39,299 nucleotides of DNA from a virus. Where the stretch lies: positions 1-39,299 of the IMG/VR virus record IMGVR_UViG_3300044691_000263; one strand, 5' to 3'. Below are positions 1-9,804 of the stretch, piece by piece. The position numbers and the translations under genes are program-made. The notes under the pieces were generated by a model. The model had not been told where the DNA came from. It made no database searches and saw only the letters and a list, made by a program, of their open reading frames with translations. Numbering within the stretch: position 1 is the stretch's first letter; every line of letters begins with the position of its first letter.

Positions 1-10
1 TTCCTTAGGG

Positions 11-1294
11 TTAGGCAGCCGACGCGACTTCGATGTTCCGCACAGCCAGCTCGGGATAAGCGAGCACGGCGCCGACAATCGAATCGAGACGAGCCGGGAG
101 CACGTCGTTAGACGGATCCCACTGTTGTGCGAAGCGGATGTTGTACCCTTCGAACGCTTCCGCAGCCGTCATCTTGACGAGGGGGCTGAGGTCGAGCATT
201 GGGGGGTTCGCAAACACAATCGCGTCCCGGTACCAGCCGAGTGACTGCTTGATCAACGCACCGTTCAAGGATGCGATAGCAGCTGCACCGCTCTGACCGA
301 AGACGCTGATAACCGCGCCGGAGGCCGGAACGTTGTCCACGTTCTGGTACGCGCCGCCAGTGATGATGCCAGGAGCAATCGGGATGGCAATCGCGCCAGT
401 GGTGTCACTGATGGTCGCGGTCACAACGAACTGCTTGGGTCGGCCCAGGGACGCCTTCGTCTCGGGATCGACTTCGTTCACGCCCGCGATGCTGATCACG
501 TCGCCAGCGTTCAGGGTGGTGGCACCCGAAGCCCAGCCGTTGGTGTTCAACGTGAAGGTGGAAACGAACGCGTTGCCCGCGCCGGGGTTCGATTGACCGG
601 CACCGTTCACAACGGGAGCAGCGGTCGTGCTGAACGATCCGATGACGTGCGTAGGGAGCTTCGTGTTACGGAAGCAGACGTAGCCAGCGGCCTTATCAGC
701 GATCACGCCCTCCAACCATTGGTCTGATACGACAGACTCGGGGTTGAAGAGGCCCTTGTTGTCACGGACGAAATACCGCGAAGTTTGCGGGGTCGCCGTG
801 AACGTGCGACGGTCATCTTCAGGAGCCAAGGCTTCCGTCAGATACTGTTCGTTCTGCAACAGTTGATCATAGGTCGCTGTGGTGTTGAAGGCGCCCGTGA
901 ACTTCGGAACGTTGTTGACTTGACCCGTAGTGAAGTTCTCGATGCCGGCCGCCAGACGCGCCATGGCAGGTTCGAGCACTTGCTCTTCGAAGTTGTTCAG
1001 CAACATAGCGCGCTCCACCGAAGTGAAGTTGATGTCGACACCGAGCTGTTGGTTGACCAACAGGGTGGCGAAACGCTGTACCGAGTTCTGTGCATTCATC
1101 TGCGGGCCAGTACGCAGAGTGTACTGGAACGGCAGACGGATCGAGAGCTGTTGACCCAAGATGACTCCATTGATGGGGCCGGGCAGCAAGCTCTGGTAGT
1201 CACGGTTCGTGCGACCCGTGAAGTTGCTCTTGGCGTGCAGCAAGACAAGCGCCTTGCGTGCGACCCATTGAGCGGTTATTAGTGAGTTAGCCAT
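11..1294 (-). CDS. Major capsid (coat) protein, P22 coat-like
   Basis: This 427-residue protein is the main shell subunit of the icosahedral head. Its length matches P22 coat protein (about 430 residues). The N-terminus (MANSLITAQWVARKAL) and the following segments with NFTGRTNRDYQ and LPFQYTLRTGP fit the P22 coat family as I recall it; no alignment was run. A Gly/Ala/Thr-rich central part (about residues 215-345) would correspond to the inserted domain of this family. It sits directly after the scaffold gene, the normal order for P22-like heads, and is the last gene visible on this strand. Family assignment is from pattern recognition and gene order. Confidence 0.85.
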   Translation of the reverse strand: MANSLITAQWVARKALVLLHAKSNFTGRTNRDYQSLLPGPINGVILGQQLSIRLPFQYTLRTGPQMNAQNSVQRFATLLVNQQLGVDINFTSVERAMLLNNFEEQVLEPAMARLAAGIENFTTGQVNNVPKFTGAFNTTATYDQLLQNEQYLTEALAPEDDRRTFTATPQTSRYFVRDNKGLFNPESVVSDQWLEGVIADKAAGYVCFRNTKLPTHVIGSFSTTAAPVVNGAGQSNPGAGNAFVSTFTLNTNGWASGATTLNAGDVISIAGVNEVDPETKASLGRPKQFVVTATISDTTGAIAIPIAPGIITGGAYQNVDNVPASGAVISVFGQSGAAAIASLNGALIKQSLGWYRDAIVFANPPMLDLSPLVKMTAAEAFEGYNIRFAQQWDPSNDVLPARLDSIVGAVLAYPELAVRNIEVASAA

Positions 1295-1311
1295 TTATTC
1301 CTTTCCGATTT

Positions 1312-2529
1312 TTAGTTCAGTCCACGCTGCTTTCGCGCGTTCTCGCGGACTGACTGTTTGCTTCCCCTGTGCCGACGAGCGAATTCTTCCATTGACATGT
1401 TAGGGTCAACGACATCTCGTTCGTTTGCACGGCCGCCGGCCACTGTGGCCCGCGGCGGAGGAGGCGCCTGAGTGATGGACTTCTTTTGCCCTGGTTGCGC
1501 ATCGGGCTGAGAGCCTTTTCCATTCTGCTTTGACTTAGAAGCGACACGATCTTCGTTTTCAATCTCTGCGATCATCCTACCGATGGTGATAAGTTGCTGG
1601 GCTGGAGACTGCTTAGCCGTGCGAATCGCAAGGGCAGTATCCTTACCGAACTTATACAACAATCGGGCAGTGTGCTCGGATTGAGCGACAGCGACACCGG
1701 CATCAAACGCCAGCTGATTAGCAGCCAGCACCGGGTTCTTTGTCACGACCGCTGCGTAATCGGGAGTCGCTTTAGCGAACTTCTCGATCTTCTCTTCGAC
1801 TACTGCGCGGCGCCGTGCCGCTTCATCTGCACCAGTCATCTCGCGAACAATCTCGCGAGCAGCGATCTTAGCCTGGTCTCGTGACCACTTCTGCATCTTG
1901 GCTCGATACTTGTCGTTATCGAAGGCGATGTCCGCGTCGGCTAGATCCGGCATAGGTTCATCTTCAATAACAGGAGGAGCGGCAGCCGCGGTAGTCTGTG
2001 CAACGGTAGGTTTACCGCCGCCTTTCAACCGCTCCAGCTCGGACAACGCGTCCTTAAGCTGGCTCTGCATGTGCTTGCCAAATATCTTTGTGCCTTCGAG
2101 CAGATCATTCAGCTCTACTATGCGTTCCTCAGCAGATCCTTTCTTCGGAGCTGGCCGGGCAGGTTTCGCCTCGTCGTCACCCTGACCGCCAGTCAAATCC
2201 GTATTAGGGTCCGTTTCATCGCTGAGATCGACGGATGCGGTGGACGGGTCCGCTCCTTCGTCCGAAGTCCCCTCACCCGAATCGGTCGGGTCGCCGAGTG
2301 TTCCGTCTTCGTCAACGATGGGGGCATCTTCGTCGACCAACGGATCCGAGGCTGCGGCTGCAGCACTGCCTCCCGGAGTGGCATCAACTTGGCCCGCGGC
2401 GACCGCAGCTACTGCGGCGGCGTCGGCGGCGCGGGCGGGGGTGGCGCCGCGAAACGGATTGACTTTGTCGTCAATCTTCTTCGGCGTCTGCTTTTCATAC
2501 TGTTCCAAATCATCACGAGTAAAGGCCAT
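1312..2529 (-). CDS. Capsid scaffolding protein (probable)
   Basis: This 405-residue, acidic, low-complexity protein lies between the portal region and the coat gene, where P22-like phages encode scaffold. Residues about 40-130 are rich in Asp, Glu, Ala, Gly and Ser. A helical region follows (about 130-320: EERIVELNDLLEGTKIFGKH, QSQLKDALSELERLKGG). The C-terminus is basic (RRHRGSKQSVRENARKQRG), as expected for a scaffold that docks onto coat through a basic helix-loop-helix. The start ATG at 2529 follows an AGGAG ribosome site. The role is inferred from position, composition and the basic tail, not from a recognised domain. Confidence 0.7.
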   Translation of the reverse strand: MAFTRDDLEQYEKQTPKKIDDKVNPFRGATPARAADAAAVAAVAAGQVDATPGGSAAAAASDPLVDEDAPIVDEDGTLGDPTDSGEGTSDEGADPSTASVDLSDETDPNTDLTGGQGDDEAKPARPAPKKGSAEERIVELNDLLEGTKIFGKHMQSQLKDALSELERLKGGGKPTVAQTTAAAAPPVIEDEPMPDLADADIAFDNDKYRAKMQKWSRDQAKIAAREIVREMTGADEAARRRAVVEEKIEKFAKATPDYAAVVTKNPVLAANQLAFDAGVAVAQSEHTARLLYKFGKDTALAIRTAKQSPAQQLITIGRMIAEIENEDRVASKSKQNGKGSQPDAQPGQKKSITQAPPPPRATVAGGRANERDVVDPNMSMEEFARRHRGSKQSVRENARKQRGLN

Positions 2530-2587
2530 GATTGTCTCCTAATTACACGGCATGCGCTGCCGCGAGGCGGTTTCACCAGACAGTTAT

Positions 2588-3189
<602 letters not shown>

Positions 3190-3190
<1 letters not shown>

Positions 3191-5682
3191 TACGTAGCCT
3201 TTTTGGCAGGCTTCGATTTACGGGCCGCGGACGCTTTCGCTGCGGCCATTTCTTTCGCGTTCCTCAGATCGAGGGCGTGCTTCTCACGCGCCAGGTCCAT
3301 CTCCATATTGTGGCGGTCGTGGTTCAACGCTTTCTCATGCTCGAAGCGCTCGCGCTCTAACTTCATCTCGGATTCGTGCTGCTCACGTTCCATGCGGAAC
3401 TTCTCTTGAGCTGCCGCGCGATCTTTAATAGCGCCGAACACATGTTCCTGGTGCTCACGGACCATGTCCTGCGAGTGCTCGTGCTGAGCGTGGGTCGCAT
3501 CCTGTAGGTGGTTGACGTGCTTGGCGGCAAGATCCATCTGCGCCGACTGAGCGTCGGTCTGCGCCTGGCTGGCGTCAGACTTTATCTCTTGCGAGAGCTT
3601 GATGTTAGCCAGATGCTTATTAGCCACCGTCGTCTTGATCTTCTCCTGTTCCATCGGGCCAGTCTCAGCACGAGACTTCGCGATGGCGGCATCAGCCGTC
3701 ATCTTTGCGGTCTTGCCCTGCAGCAGCTGCATATTAAGTTGTTGCGCTTGCTCCTGCATTTGTTGTTGCTGATTCTTCTGTGATCCGACGCCGGCCGCCT
3801 TTTCCTTCTCGGTCGGCTGAATGATGCCCTGCTGTATCAAAGGTATCCGCAGACGATTCGCCATCTCTTGTGCGTCAGGCGAGTCTATGTTCTTCGCTAT
3901 CAGGTCGGCGATAACAGGCGCGTTCTGCGGCATCGCTTCGGCGAATGAGATAAGCGTATCAAGCGCCTCCTGTCTAGCGGACTGGAAGCTCGGGCCGATG
4001 GTGACCTCAACGTCATATGAACCCTTCGAGAGGTCGTTCATGATATCGCCTGAATCGGGGTCTTCCTTGTTGACTTCGACCATCTTCTCGATACCATCGT
4101 GCCCAATAATGCGCACGACCCGCTCCGCGTCCATGACCGTCGGGATCATGTCAACGAACATTTCCCATGTCAGCTGCATCGCGGAGCTGAAGCCATCAAT
4201 GAACTCGAAGCTCCCCAGGTCGGAGCGCTTCGTGTGTTGTACTAGCGCCTTGCCAGAGACGCGGTTCATATCTTCCGAGTTGCCGAGCGCGGGGTCGAAA
4301 TACCCTATCGTGGCTTGGATGTCCTGAATAGACATCTGAGCGAGGGCCATTGCGCCCTGCGGCAGGTCGAGCGGCGGCGTACGGAACGGCATGCCGCCCT
4401 CCGCGTTCTTGTCGACGTTATACGGTAAATACGGACGCGAGGCGACGTTCGCCTGGTTCCATTCATTCTCGTACCCCTTGATCATGGCTTCGGTAACGAG
4501 ATAAGGCGCCTTCGGTAGCAGCGCGCTGCGCTCGATCATATCCGAGGCGCGGGAGTTGTAACTACGCTGTGCGTCTTTGGAGTGACGAATCAACGATTGG
4601 AATTTCTTACGGCCTTCGATATTGATGTAGCGGCCGGGGCAGCGTATGACTGGGATACGCTTCCAGTCATAATAATACGGCCCTTCGAGAATGTTCGATC
4701 CGTCTACCTTTACCCACATGACCTGCCATTTAACAGTCCGGCGAGTCATCAGTTCGCCGGTCTTCTTGTTTGTAGCGATGCGGGTGACGCCGCTCTTTTC
4801 GAACGTGAGGCCGTGCTCGTCGAGGTGACTCTCGGTGGCCTTAAGGTCGGCGTCGTACTCGCGCACGGTGCCGTCGGTCATCTTCGCGATCCACTTCTCG
4901 CGCGGTACGCGCTCAAAGTATTCAGCGATACGGACCTCTTCGTCAGTGAACCAGCCGTAGCTGTCCCGCGATATATTGAAGCTGGAGCGGTTGCCGCGGG
5001 GGTTATCACCTGTGGTGTACAGCTGATCATATATATCGTTAGAGATCCGCTCCGCTACGATACAGCGATTAGCGTCGCCTGCGCACGAGTCGGCGCACTG
5101 CGGATCCCAGACCACCGTCTGCGGATTGGCGACGGTGATCACGCGCAGCACCTGATCAAACGAGCCTTCGCCATCATCCTGCATGTAGGTTGGCATGATG
5201 CGCCATGCGCCGAATCCGCCAGCCACCGCGAACTTGAACTGCTCTTTATAGATCTGATCCGCGCGGCTGGACTTCTCGATATCGCGGCAGAGGCCACCGA
5301 AGATGTCCGAGATCGCTTCGGATGCGCCGTCAGAGGCGGGCCGGACCTTGCCGGCGGGGCGCGTCTGGCGCATGTCGGCCACCACCATGTTCACCGGCTG
5401 CAGGCAGCGGTTGAACGTATAGCACGGCTTGCCGCGCCGATTCTGTAGCACGACCGGATCCCACTGACCCATCGCCTCCGCATTGTAGATGAAGTTCAGA
5501 TCTTCAGAATGCATCCGACGATTCTCTTCCCATGCGCCGACGCCCTCGTCATGGAAATGAATGATGCGCGACATCAGCGCACCCTCGTCCTCGATCTGGA
5601 AGCCAGGAGAATTAGGGAACGTGCCGCGCTGTCCGGGCACGTCCCCAATTAAATCCCAGTTGTCGCCTGAATTGCCGGTCAT
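3190..5682 (-). CDS. Portal protein, P22-like
   Basis: This 830-residue protein is predicted to form the dodecameric ring at the DNA-entry vertex and to dock the terminase. Recognised portal-like features include DLNFIYNAEAMGQWDP near residue 60, RGKPCYTFNRCLQPVNMV near 85, and the conserved central region IEGRKKFQSLIRHSKDAQR. From about residue 640 the protein becomes Gln/Lys/Glu/His-rich and probably coiled coil (RMEREQHESEMKLERERFEH), ending in a basic tail. It is longer than P22 portal (about 725 residues), mostly from this C-terminal helical part, which in P22 forms the barrel. Its ATG follows immediately after the stop of the 163-residue gene upstream. Confidence 0.85.
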
Positions 5683-6174
5683 TTACGTTGGCATCTCGTC
5701 CAGAATAGCGCGCTGTCCGTCGCCGACGAAAACTCCACCAAAAGTATTGGGCGGAATATACGTAGCGGCTCCATCGTTCTTCCACTCATGCACTGGCTTT
5801 GAATCCTTTGTTTTTCGTCCGCTGTCGACCAATTTCTGGTGCTGGATGCGAACCTGATTGCGAATAGCCGGATTCTTGAAACTGAACGGGGTGACTTTAC
5901 CCTTACGTTCAACGACCAGATTGTTCATGCCGGCAGTGATATGCAGGGTGTACGTACCCAGCTGCGCCTTACGCCCGTTCGCATCTACGCGCCTAGGGTC
6001 TTCATCCTGCTGGCACTCTTCGACGATTTTACCGTCGGAGGCCGGGCGTTTTACGAAACGCCAATCAACGGACTGCGAGATCGCGCCCGTCAGATCCCTG
6101 CTTTCGATTTTATGGGCCGCCTGCTGCCGCAGACGGACGCCTTCTTCATGCAATAATTTAAGTGTAACGCTCAT
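5683..6174 (-). CDS. Hypothetical protein between terminase and portal
   Basis: This 163-residue soluble, basic protein was not recognised. It has no signal peptide or membrane segment. The middle (about residues 70-120) alternates hydrophobic and polar residues (LGTYTLHITAGMNNLVVERK), suggesting beta structure. Its start overlaps the preceding gene as ATGA and its stop directly abuts the portal ATG, so it belongs to the head-packaging operon. A structural or packaging accessory role is inferred from position only. Confidence 0.65.
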   Translation of the reverse strand: MSVTLKLLHEEGVRLRQQAAHKIESRDLTGAISQSVDWRFVKRPASDGKIVEECQQDEDPRRVDANGRKAQLGTYTLHITAGMNNLVVERKGKVTPFSFKNPAIRNQVRIQHQKLVDSGRKTKDSKPVHEWKNDGAATYIPPNTFGGVFVGDGQRAILDEMPT

Positions 6175-6386
6175 TTTGGTCTCACCCCTTTCACGCTAGC
6201 GCGTGCGATTAAAAAATTTATCATCTCGTCGCAGCGACCTTTCAGCGACTCCATCATCTGATTGATGCAGCGCTGGTCTTTATATCCAAAGAACCACAAT
6301 TTCCTGCCGCTCACGTCTACCAACAAAAACACGCCTTGACGGCGGAACTGATACTCAACTACGTGGATCGGCGTCACCCGCTCCAT
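6171..6386 (-). CDS. Small hypothetical protein after terminase
   Basis: This is a 71-residue protein beginning MERVTPIHVVEYQF if the ATG at 6386 is used. That start overlaps the end of the terminase nuclease gene by 13 bases, and a longer upstream start is less likely because it would lie deeper in terminase. The sequence alternates short beta-like segments (VFLLVDVSGRKLWFFGYK) with a C-terminal helix containing two cysteines. No family was recognised. The stop overlaps the next ATG as ATGA. Confidence 0.6.
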   Translation of the reverse strand: MERVTPIHVVEYQFRRQGVFLLVDVSGRKLWFFGYKDQRCINQMMESLKGRCDEMINFLIARASVKGVRPK

Positions 6387-7159
6387 ACGCCGCCCTGTGT
6401 CGCCATCTCCGGCGCCCACTGGAACCAGGGCAAGCCGCCATCGCTTGAAGGCGGCGCCTTAGCCACATCGTAGCCGCTCATCACGTTGTAGCGTGTGGCG
6501 TCCATTAAGTGATCGTTCTTTTTTATTATGTTCCCCTTCTCATCGCGGCGGTACAGGCGCACTTCTTTGCGCCAGTTCTGCAGCGTGTTGAATATACGTA
6601 GCTGCTGTGTCGAGAGCATGTCCCAAGTTTGAATCAATCCGGTCACGACAGTGTTGTCTGCCTTACTGACTTTTAACCCAAGATTGCAATACGTGTCGAT
6701 CAACAATTCACCATCTGTACCGCGCGCTTTTTGCGCGGCTGGGTCGATGACGCCGTTTATCCATCTACCGCGACGGTTGATAGCTGCGACGTGAACGGCC
6801 GGGTCCGCCTGCCCGCGATAGTATTCGTCATACGCCACCGCCGGATAGCGCTGGTTGCCGACGGCGTCTTTGAAGCCGTTATCGATGTCCCAGGCGAACC
6901 AGATTACCGCGGTGCAGTTCCAGCCCGGATCCATTCCATACGAGCGCGGCCAGTGCGGCGGTATATCGAATGGCTGAATCAGCATCACATCTTCCGGTAT
7001 CGGATAAATAGCGCCGACGCCGTGTCCCGGTATACCAGACTTACGCGCCTGCAACTGCCATGGCGGGACGCTGGCTAAGATCTTCTTTTTTTCGATGTCG
7101 CTCAAGTGTGGTACGTCATCCATATCAAGGAACACCGCTGACTTGCCTGACTTACTCAT
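6374..7159 (-). CDS. Terminase large subunit, nuclease half (separate frame)
   Basis: This 261-residue reading frame encodes the C-terminal, RNase H-fold nuclease domain of a TerL that cuts concatemeric DNA during packaging. Visible candidate metal ligands are Asp77 (YGMDPGWNCTAVIW), Asp139 (NGVIDPAAQK) and Asp216/Asp220 (KKNDHLMDATRY). The opening segment FLDMDDVPHLSDIEKKKIL is normally the region just after the ATPase domain in one continuous TerL. Here it starts at its own ATG, overlapping the end of the ATPase gene by 8 bases (ATGAGTAA) in another frame. The two products together (299+261) match a normal TerL length. Two interacting polypeptides, a frameshift product or a mutated gene are all possible. 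Confidence 0.85.
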   Translation of the reverse strand: MSKSGKSAVFLDMDDVPHLSDIEKKKILASVPPWQLQARKSGIPGHGVGAIYPIPEDVMLIQPFDIPPHWPRSYGMDPGWNCTAVIWFAWDIDNGFKDAVGNQRYPAVAYDEYYRGQADPAVHVAAINRRGRWINGVIDPAAQKARGTDGELLIDTYCNLGLKVSKADNTVVTGLIQTWDMLSTQQLRIFNTLQNWRKEVRLYRRDEKGNIIKKNDHLMDATRYNVMSGYDVAKAPPSSDGGLPWFQWAPEMATQGGVWSG

Positions 7160-8051
7160 CGACGACCGCCTCTTCTTCCTCCAAGTCCCACGATTCAGTC
7201 GGCGCAGCGTCCGGCTCGGGTGACAGGTCAGGCATAAAGGTAATCATTAAATCGGACACCCCGAGTAATGGGGTCTCCGTCAGAATCAGCGTGCCGTTCT
7301 TCTCGCCTGGCACGGTGCTCATGAGTCGCATGTTGCACTCGGCGTAGATTTCCAGCTTCGGCTCTTCGTCTAAGTGGATTCTATCTTGTCGCGTGCCTTG
7401 AAAGGCTTCGCGACCTTGATCGTACGACTTAAACTGTAGCGTCGACAGTCCGCCAGATACGTGACGCACGTAAACAGATTCGAACGCGTCAGCTAGGCCG
7501 TGCTTCACCGTCCGTCGCACCAATAAGTCGCCAGGTATCATCCCGGTACCGTATTTATGTTCGATTCCGGGCTGCCCGCAGAACTTTTCTTGCAAAATGT
7601 CGCGCGTGTTCTTCGCGGTGTCTGTCGCCACCCACATACTAATGGGTCTATTAAATCTTCGGCCCGGCCACCAGTCAGGATACAGCCCGGTGAGATGCAG
7701 CGCGTCCGCGAAACAGCCGCAGTGAGTCTTACCAGTGCGATTTCCGCCAAATAGCGCGATCTCGTCATCAGTCTGCTCTAACTCGAAGAATTTCATCTGC
7801 TTCGGATAGTGCGCTCGACCCAATGGGCAGTTTTTTAATGCCGGATGGTCAGACGAGTCCTGAAACCAAGTCACTATTTGGGTCTGATCCTGTATCTTCG
7901 CTCTGTCGCTCAGGATCCTGACCAGTTTGTTCGACTCCTGCAGGCTCAACGAGCTGATATTCTGCTTCCTCAATAACGTCGTAAGAGACGTCGGGAGAGG
8001 GGAGTAGACCCTGTCTATCAAATCTTGATAGGAGGTGGGTAATTTGGTCAT
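7152..8051 (-). CDS. Terminase large subunit, ATPase half (separate frame)
   Basis: This 299-residue protein carries the DNA-packaging motor ATPase. The Walker A motif is FGGNRTGKTH at residues 101-110 and the Walker B with catalytic glutamate is RIHLDEEP at about 224-231. The segment HYPKQMKFFELEQ ahead of Walker A is typical of this family. It stops after an acidic linker (SWDLEEEEAVVDE), exactly where the nuclease domain should begin; the nuclease is encoded in the next frame at 6374-7159. The N-terminal 67 codons overlap the C-terminal coding part of the upstream gene by 203 bases, so the true start could be internal, although residues from about 35 onward look family-like. Confidence 0.85.
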   Translation of the reverse strand: MTKLPTSYQDLIDRVYSPLPTSLTTLLRKQNISSLSLQESNKLVRILSDRAKIQDQTQIVTWFQDSSDHPALKNCPLGRAHYPKQMKFFELEQTDDEIALFGGNRTGKTHCGCFADALHLTGLYPDWWPGRRFNRPISMWVATDTAKNTRDILQEKFCGQPGIEHKYGTGMIPGDLLVRRTVKHGLADAFESVYVRHVSGGLSTLQFKSYDQGREAFQGTRQDRIHLDEEPKLEIYAECNMRLMSTVPGEKNGTLILTETPLLGVSDLMITFMPDLSPEPDAAPTESWDLEEEEAVVDE

Positions 8052-8949
8052 GTGCCTGTTCCAGTGAAAGGTTTTGAGTCACTTTGAGATCCATTTTCAG
8101 GTTCTCGCCAAACTTTTCCGGGAAAAAGTTAGCCGCGATCCGTCCGAGCATGCGCGCGTCACCCTTCGTAGCGGCGGCGGACGCCGCGTGGTCGAAAACC
8201 ATGCGCGCTATGTTGTTCGCGTCGTCAAAGCCCCTCTGAAATTCTCCGTTCTCAGACAGTTCCTTGTGGAACTGCACATTGGTAGCGCCGACCGAGCGCA
8301 GTGCCTGCTTAACGTCCGCCGTGTTGGCATACGTTATCAGGAAAGCCTGCTTCTTCTCTTCGGTCCAGTCGAAGTCTACTGTTATCTGCTGCGTCCGGGC
8401 GGTGCCGATACTCTCTTCGAGGCGGTTCACCGCGTCGCGGAAGGTCTCGTTCCAGCTCAAGATCGCCAAAAACTCTGCCTCACTGCGACCGCACGCCTCA
8501 GCGGCTTGTGTGAAGTCTTTCAGCTCCGCGTACTTCGTTAGAAAGTTGCGCTCTGCCGCGTTCGGTGGCGCCGGGCCAGTGATGGCGGCGGTGTTCTTCT
8601 GCGTGTAGTTACGGCGCCGCGCTGCCTCCAGCTCCGGGACTCCCTTACCATAGACCGGAAGCTGGCCTTTCTCAACGCGTATGCAGTCGACGCACATGCT
8701 GGCGTTCGCGACGTATCGCGCGGCGCGGTGCCCGGTGACGCACAGCTCGCCGGTCCAGAAGTGTTTCCAGCCGCGCGCCTTAGCTTCGTCTTTTGAAACG
8801 AACCGCGTCGGCTGGTAGCTGTAAAGGTCCGGTTTGTCATCGCGCAGTGGCGCGACGGTCGACGGATCGATCTTGGGCCACTTCCCCCACGGGTGCTTGG
8901 GCTGGCCGGGGATCTTCTCGTCGGTCTTGCCATACAGCTGAGGCCTCAT
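7849..8949 (-). CDS. Terminase small subunit-like protein (probable)
   Basis: This is a 366-residue protein immediately upstream of large terminase, the usual place of the DNA-recognition subunit. Residues about 130-250 contain repeated helical segments resembling helix-turn-helix units (FLTKYAELKDFTQAAEACGR; FLITYANTADVKQALRSVGA), each followed by a similar helix. This resembles small terminases that use tandem helix-turn-helix modules. A segment near residues 70-90 holds a CVDC pair and could bind zinc. The ATG at 8949 overlaps the upstream stop as ATGA; a TTG at 8961 is an alternative. The C-terminus overlaps TerL by 203 bases. Function is inferred from context and helix-turn-helix-like repeats. 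Confidence 0.65.
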   Translation of the reverse strand: MRPQLYGKTDEKIPGQPKHPWGKWPKIDPSTVAPLRDDKPDLYSYQPTRFVSKDEAKARGWKHFWTGELCVTGHRAARYVANASMCVDCIRVEKGQLPVYGKGVPELEAARRRNYTQKNTAAITGPAPPNAAERNFLTKYAELKDFTQAAEACGRSEAEFLAILSWNETFRDAVNRLEESIGTARTQQITVDFDWTEEKKQAFLITYANTADVKQALRSVGATNVQFHKELSENGEFQRGFDDANNIARMVFDHAASAAATKGDARMLGRIAANFFPEKFGENLKMDLKVTQNLSLEQAHDQITHLLSRFDRQGLLPSPDVSYDVIEEAEYQLVEPAGVEQTGQDPERQSEDTGSDPNSDLVSGLV

Positions 8950-9488
8950 GCGCGATGCCAATCCTCTGCGCCAGACATAAAGTTCCCTTTACGGTCGTAG
9001 CCAGCACTCTGTTGGAACATAAGGCACTCGTTCAGCGACTCATCGGGGTCGATGGAGTAAATAGCCTGCTGCCAGATCATCGCCAGCTCGCCGATCCCGG
9101 GGAACCCGACCCTGTCAAAGTCGATGATCGTGATGTTGCGAAACGAAAACTCCACAACATCTCCCGGCTTAACGGTCATCGGAATGATCGAGCCCGTCTC
9201 CGCACCGTCCTCGAACCACAGCGTACGGCCAGAGAGCCTACTCTTCGAGAACTTCATGATCTTGCCGTCCGGCCCGATGGTGGGTGCGCCCGCGTCCATC
9301 TCTTGCTTGAAGGCGGTCTTGCGCCGCTGCCGGCGGCCGTAGCCTACCGCAATCACGACGCCTTTGTGTATCTCAACACCTGGCGTCAATAGCGTTGGGT
9401 GCACGTACGGCAGCACTTTCAGCAGAACGCGGTCCCTAAGAATGTGGACGCGCTGCGCGACGTCTTCAAGCTCCGGCGTGAGGATCAT
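8946..9488 (-). CDS. GroES-like co-chaperonin homolog 1 (divergent, with insertion)
   Basis: This 180-residue protein has the framework of a chaperonin-10 fold. It shows LRDRVLLKVLPYV near the N-terminus, then HKGVVIAVGYGRR, equivalent to the GroES RGEVVAVGPG strand, and later VKPGDVVEFSFRNITIIDFD, equivalent to VGDRVLF followed by the C-terminal strands. Between these is an insertion of about 45 residues, and about 40 extra residues follow. It is translationally coupled (ATGA) to a shorter, more canonical GroES-like gene upstream. A role as a GroEL partner is inferred. The mobile loop that contacts GroEL is not obviously conserved, so another function of the fold is possible. Confidence 0.65.
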   Translation of the reverse strand: MILTPELEDVAQRVHILRDRVLLKVLPYVHPTLLTPGVEIHKGVVIAVGYGRRQRRKTAFKQEMDAGAPTIGPDGKIMKFSKSRLSGRTLWFEDGAETGSIIPMTVKPGDVVEFSFRNITIIDFDRVGFPGIGELAMIWQQAIYSIDPDESLNECLMFQQSAGYDRKGNFMSGAEDWHRA

Positions 9489-9775
9489 GCCATTTCCACG
9501 CAATCGATATCAGAATCTCGCATGATACGTATCGCTTTGCCGACACCGTACTGGCTATCCATTCCGGCGGTGGCCGCGAAGGTGACCCGGTCACCTACGC
9601 TGCACTCCATAGGAGCGCGCTCGCCGAGCGGGAGCATCCGTCCGGGCCCGACCGCGACGACTTCGCCGCGCAGGATCCGCTGCCAATCTGGCAACAGAAC
9701 TTTCCCCTCAGCCTTATCCAGGAGCGCCACCGCCACCAGGTCGTTCATCAGTTTCTGTCGAAATTCAAGAGCCAT
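9485..9775 (-). CDS. GroES-like co-chaperonin homolog 2
   Basis: This 96-residue protein has the length and strand order of GroES: NDLVAVALLDKAEGKVLLPD, then ILRGEVVAVGPGRMLPLGER, then CSVGDRVTFAATAGMD and the ending IRIMRDSDIDCVEMA. In bacterial GroES these correspond to DRV(V/L)VK, RGEVVAVGPGR, VGDRVLF and the DDI-type C-terminus. Phage co-chaperonins such as T4 gp31 replace or assist host GroES for folding the capsid protein by GroEL; an analogous role here is an inference. The mobile-loop region is short. The gene has an AGG-type ribosome site, follows a virion-type gene and overlaps homolog 1 by 4 bases. No GroEL gene is in the window. Confidence 0.8.
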   Translation of the reverse strand: MALEFRQKLMNDLVAVALLDKAEGKVLLPDWQRILRGEVVAVGPGRMLPLGERAPMECSVGDRVTFAATAGMDSQYGVGKAIRIMRDSDIDCVEMA

Positions 9776-9804
9776 GTTCGTACCTCACATACGAAAAGAT
9801 ATTT

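Noticed and set aside
785-1282. 165-codon plus-strand frame opposite the coat gene
   Set aside because: It is antisense to a clear P22-type coat protein, has no ribosome site, and shows Arg/Val-rich shadow composition.
4582-5448. 288-codon plus-strand frame opposite the portal gene
   Set aside because: Portal motifs are on the other strand; this frame has no motifs and no operon context.
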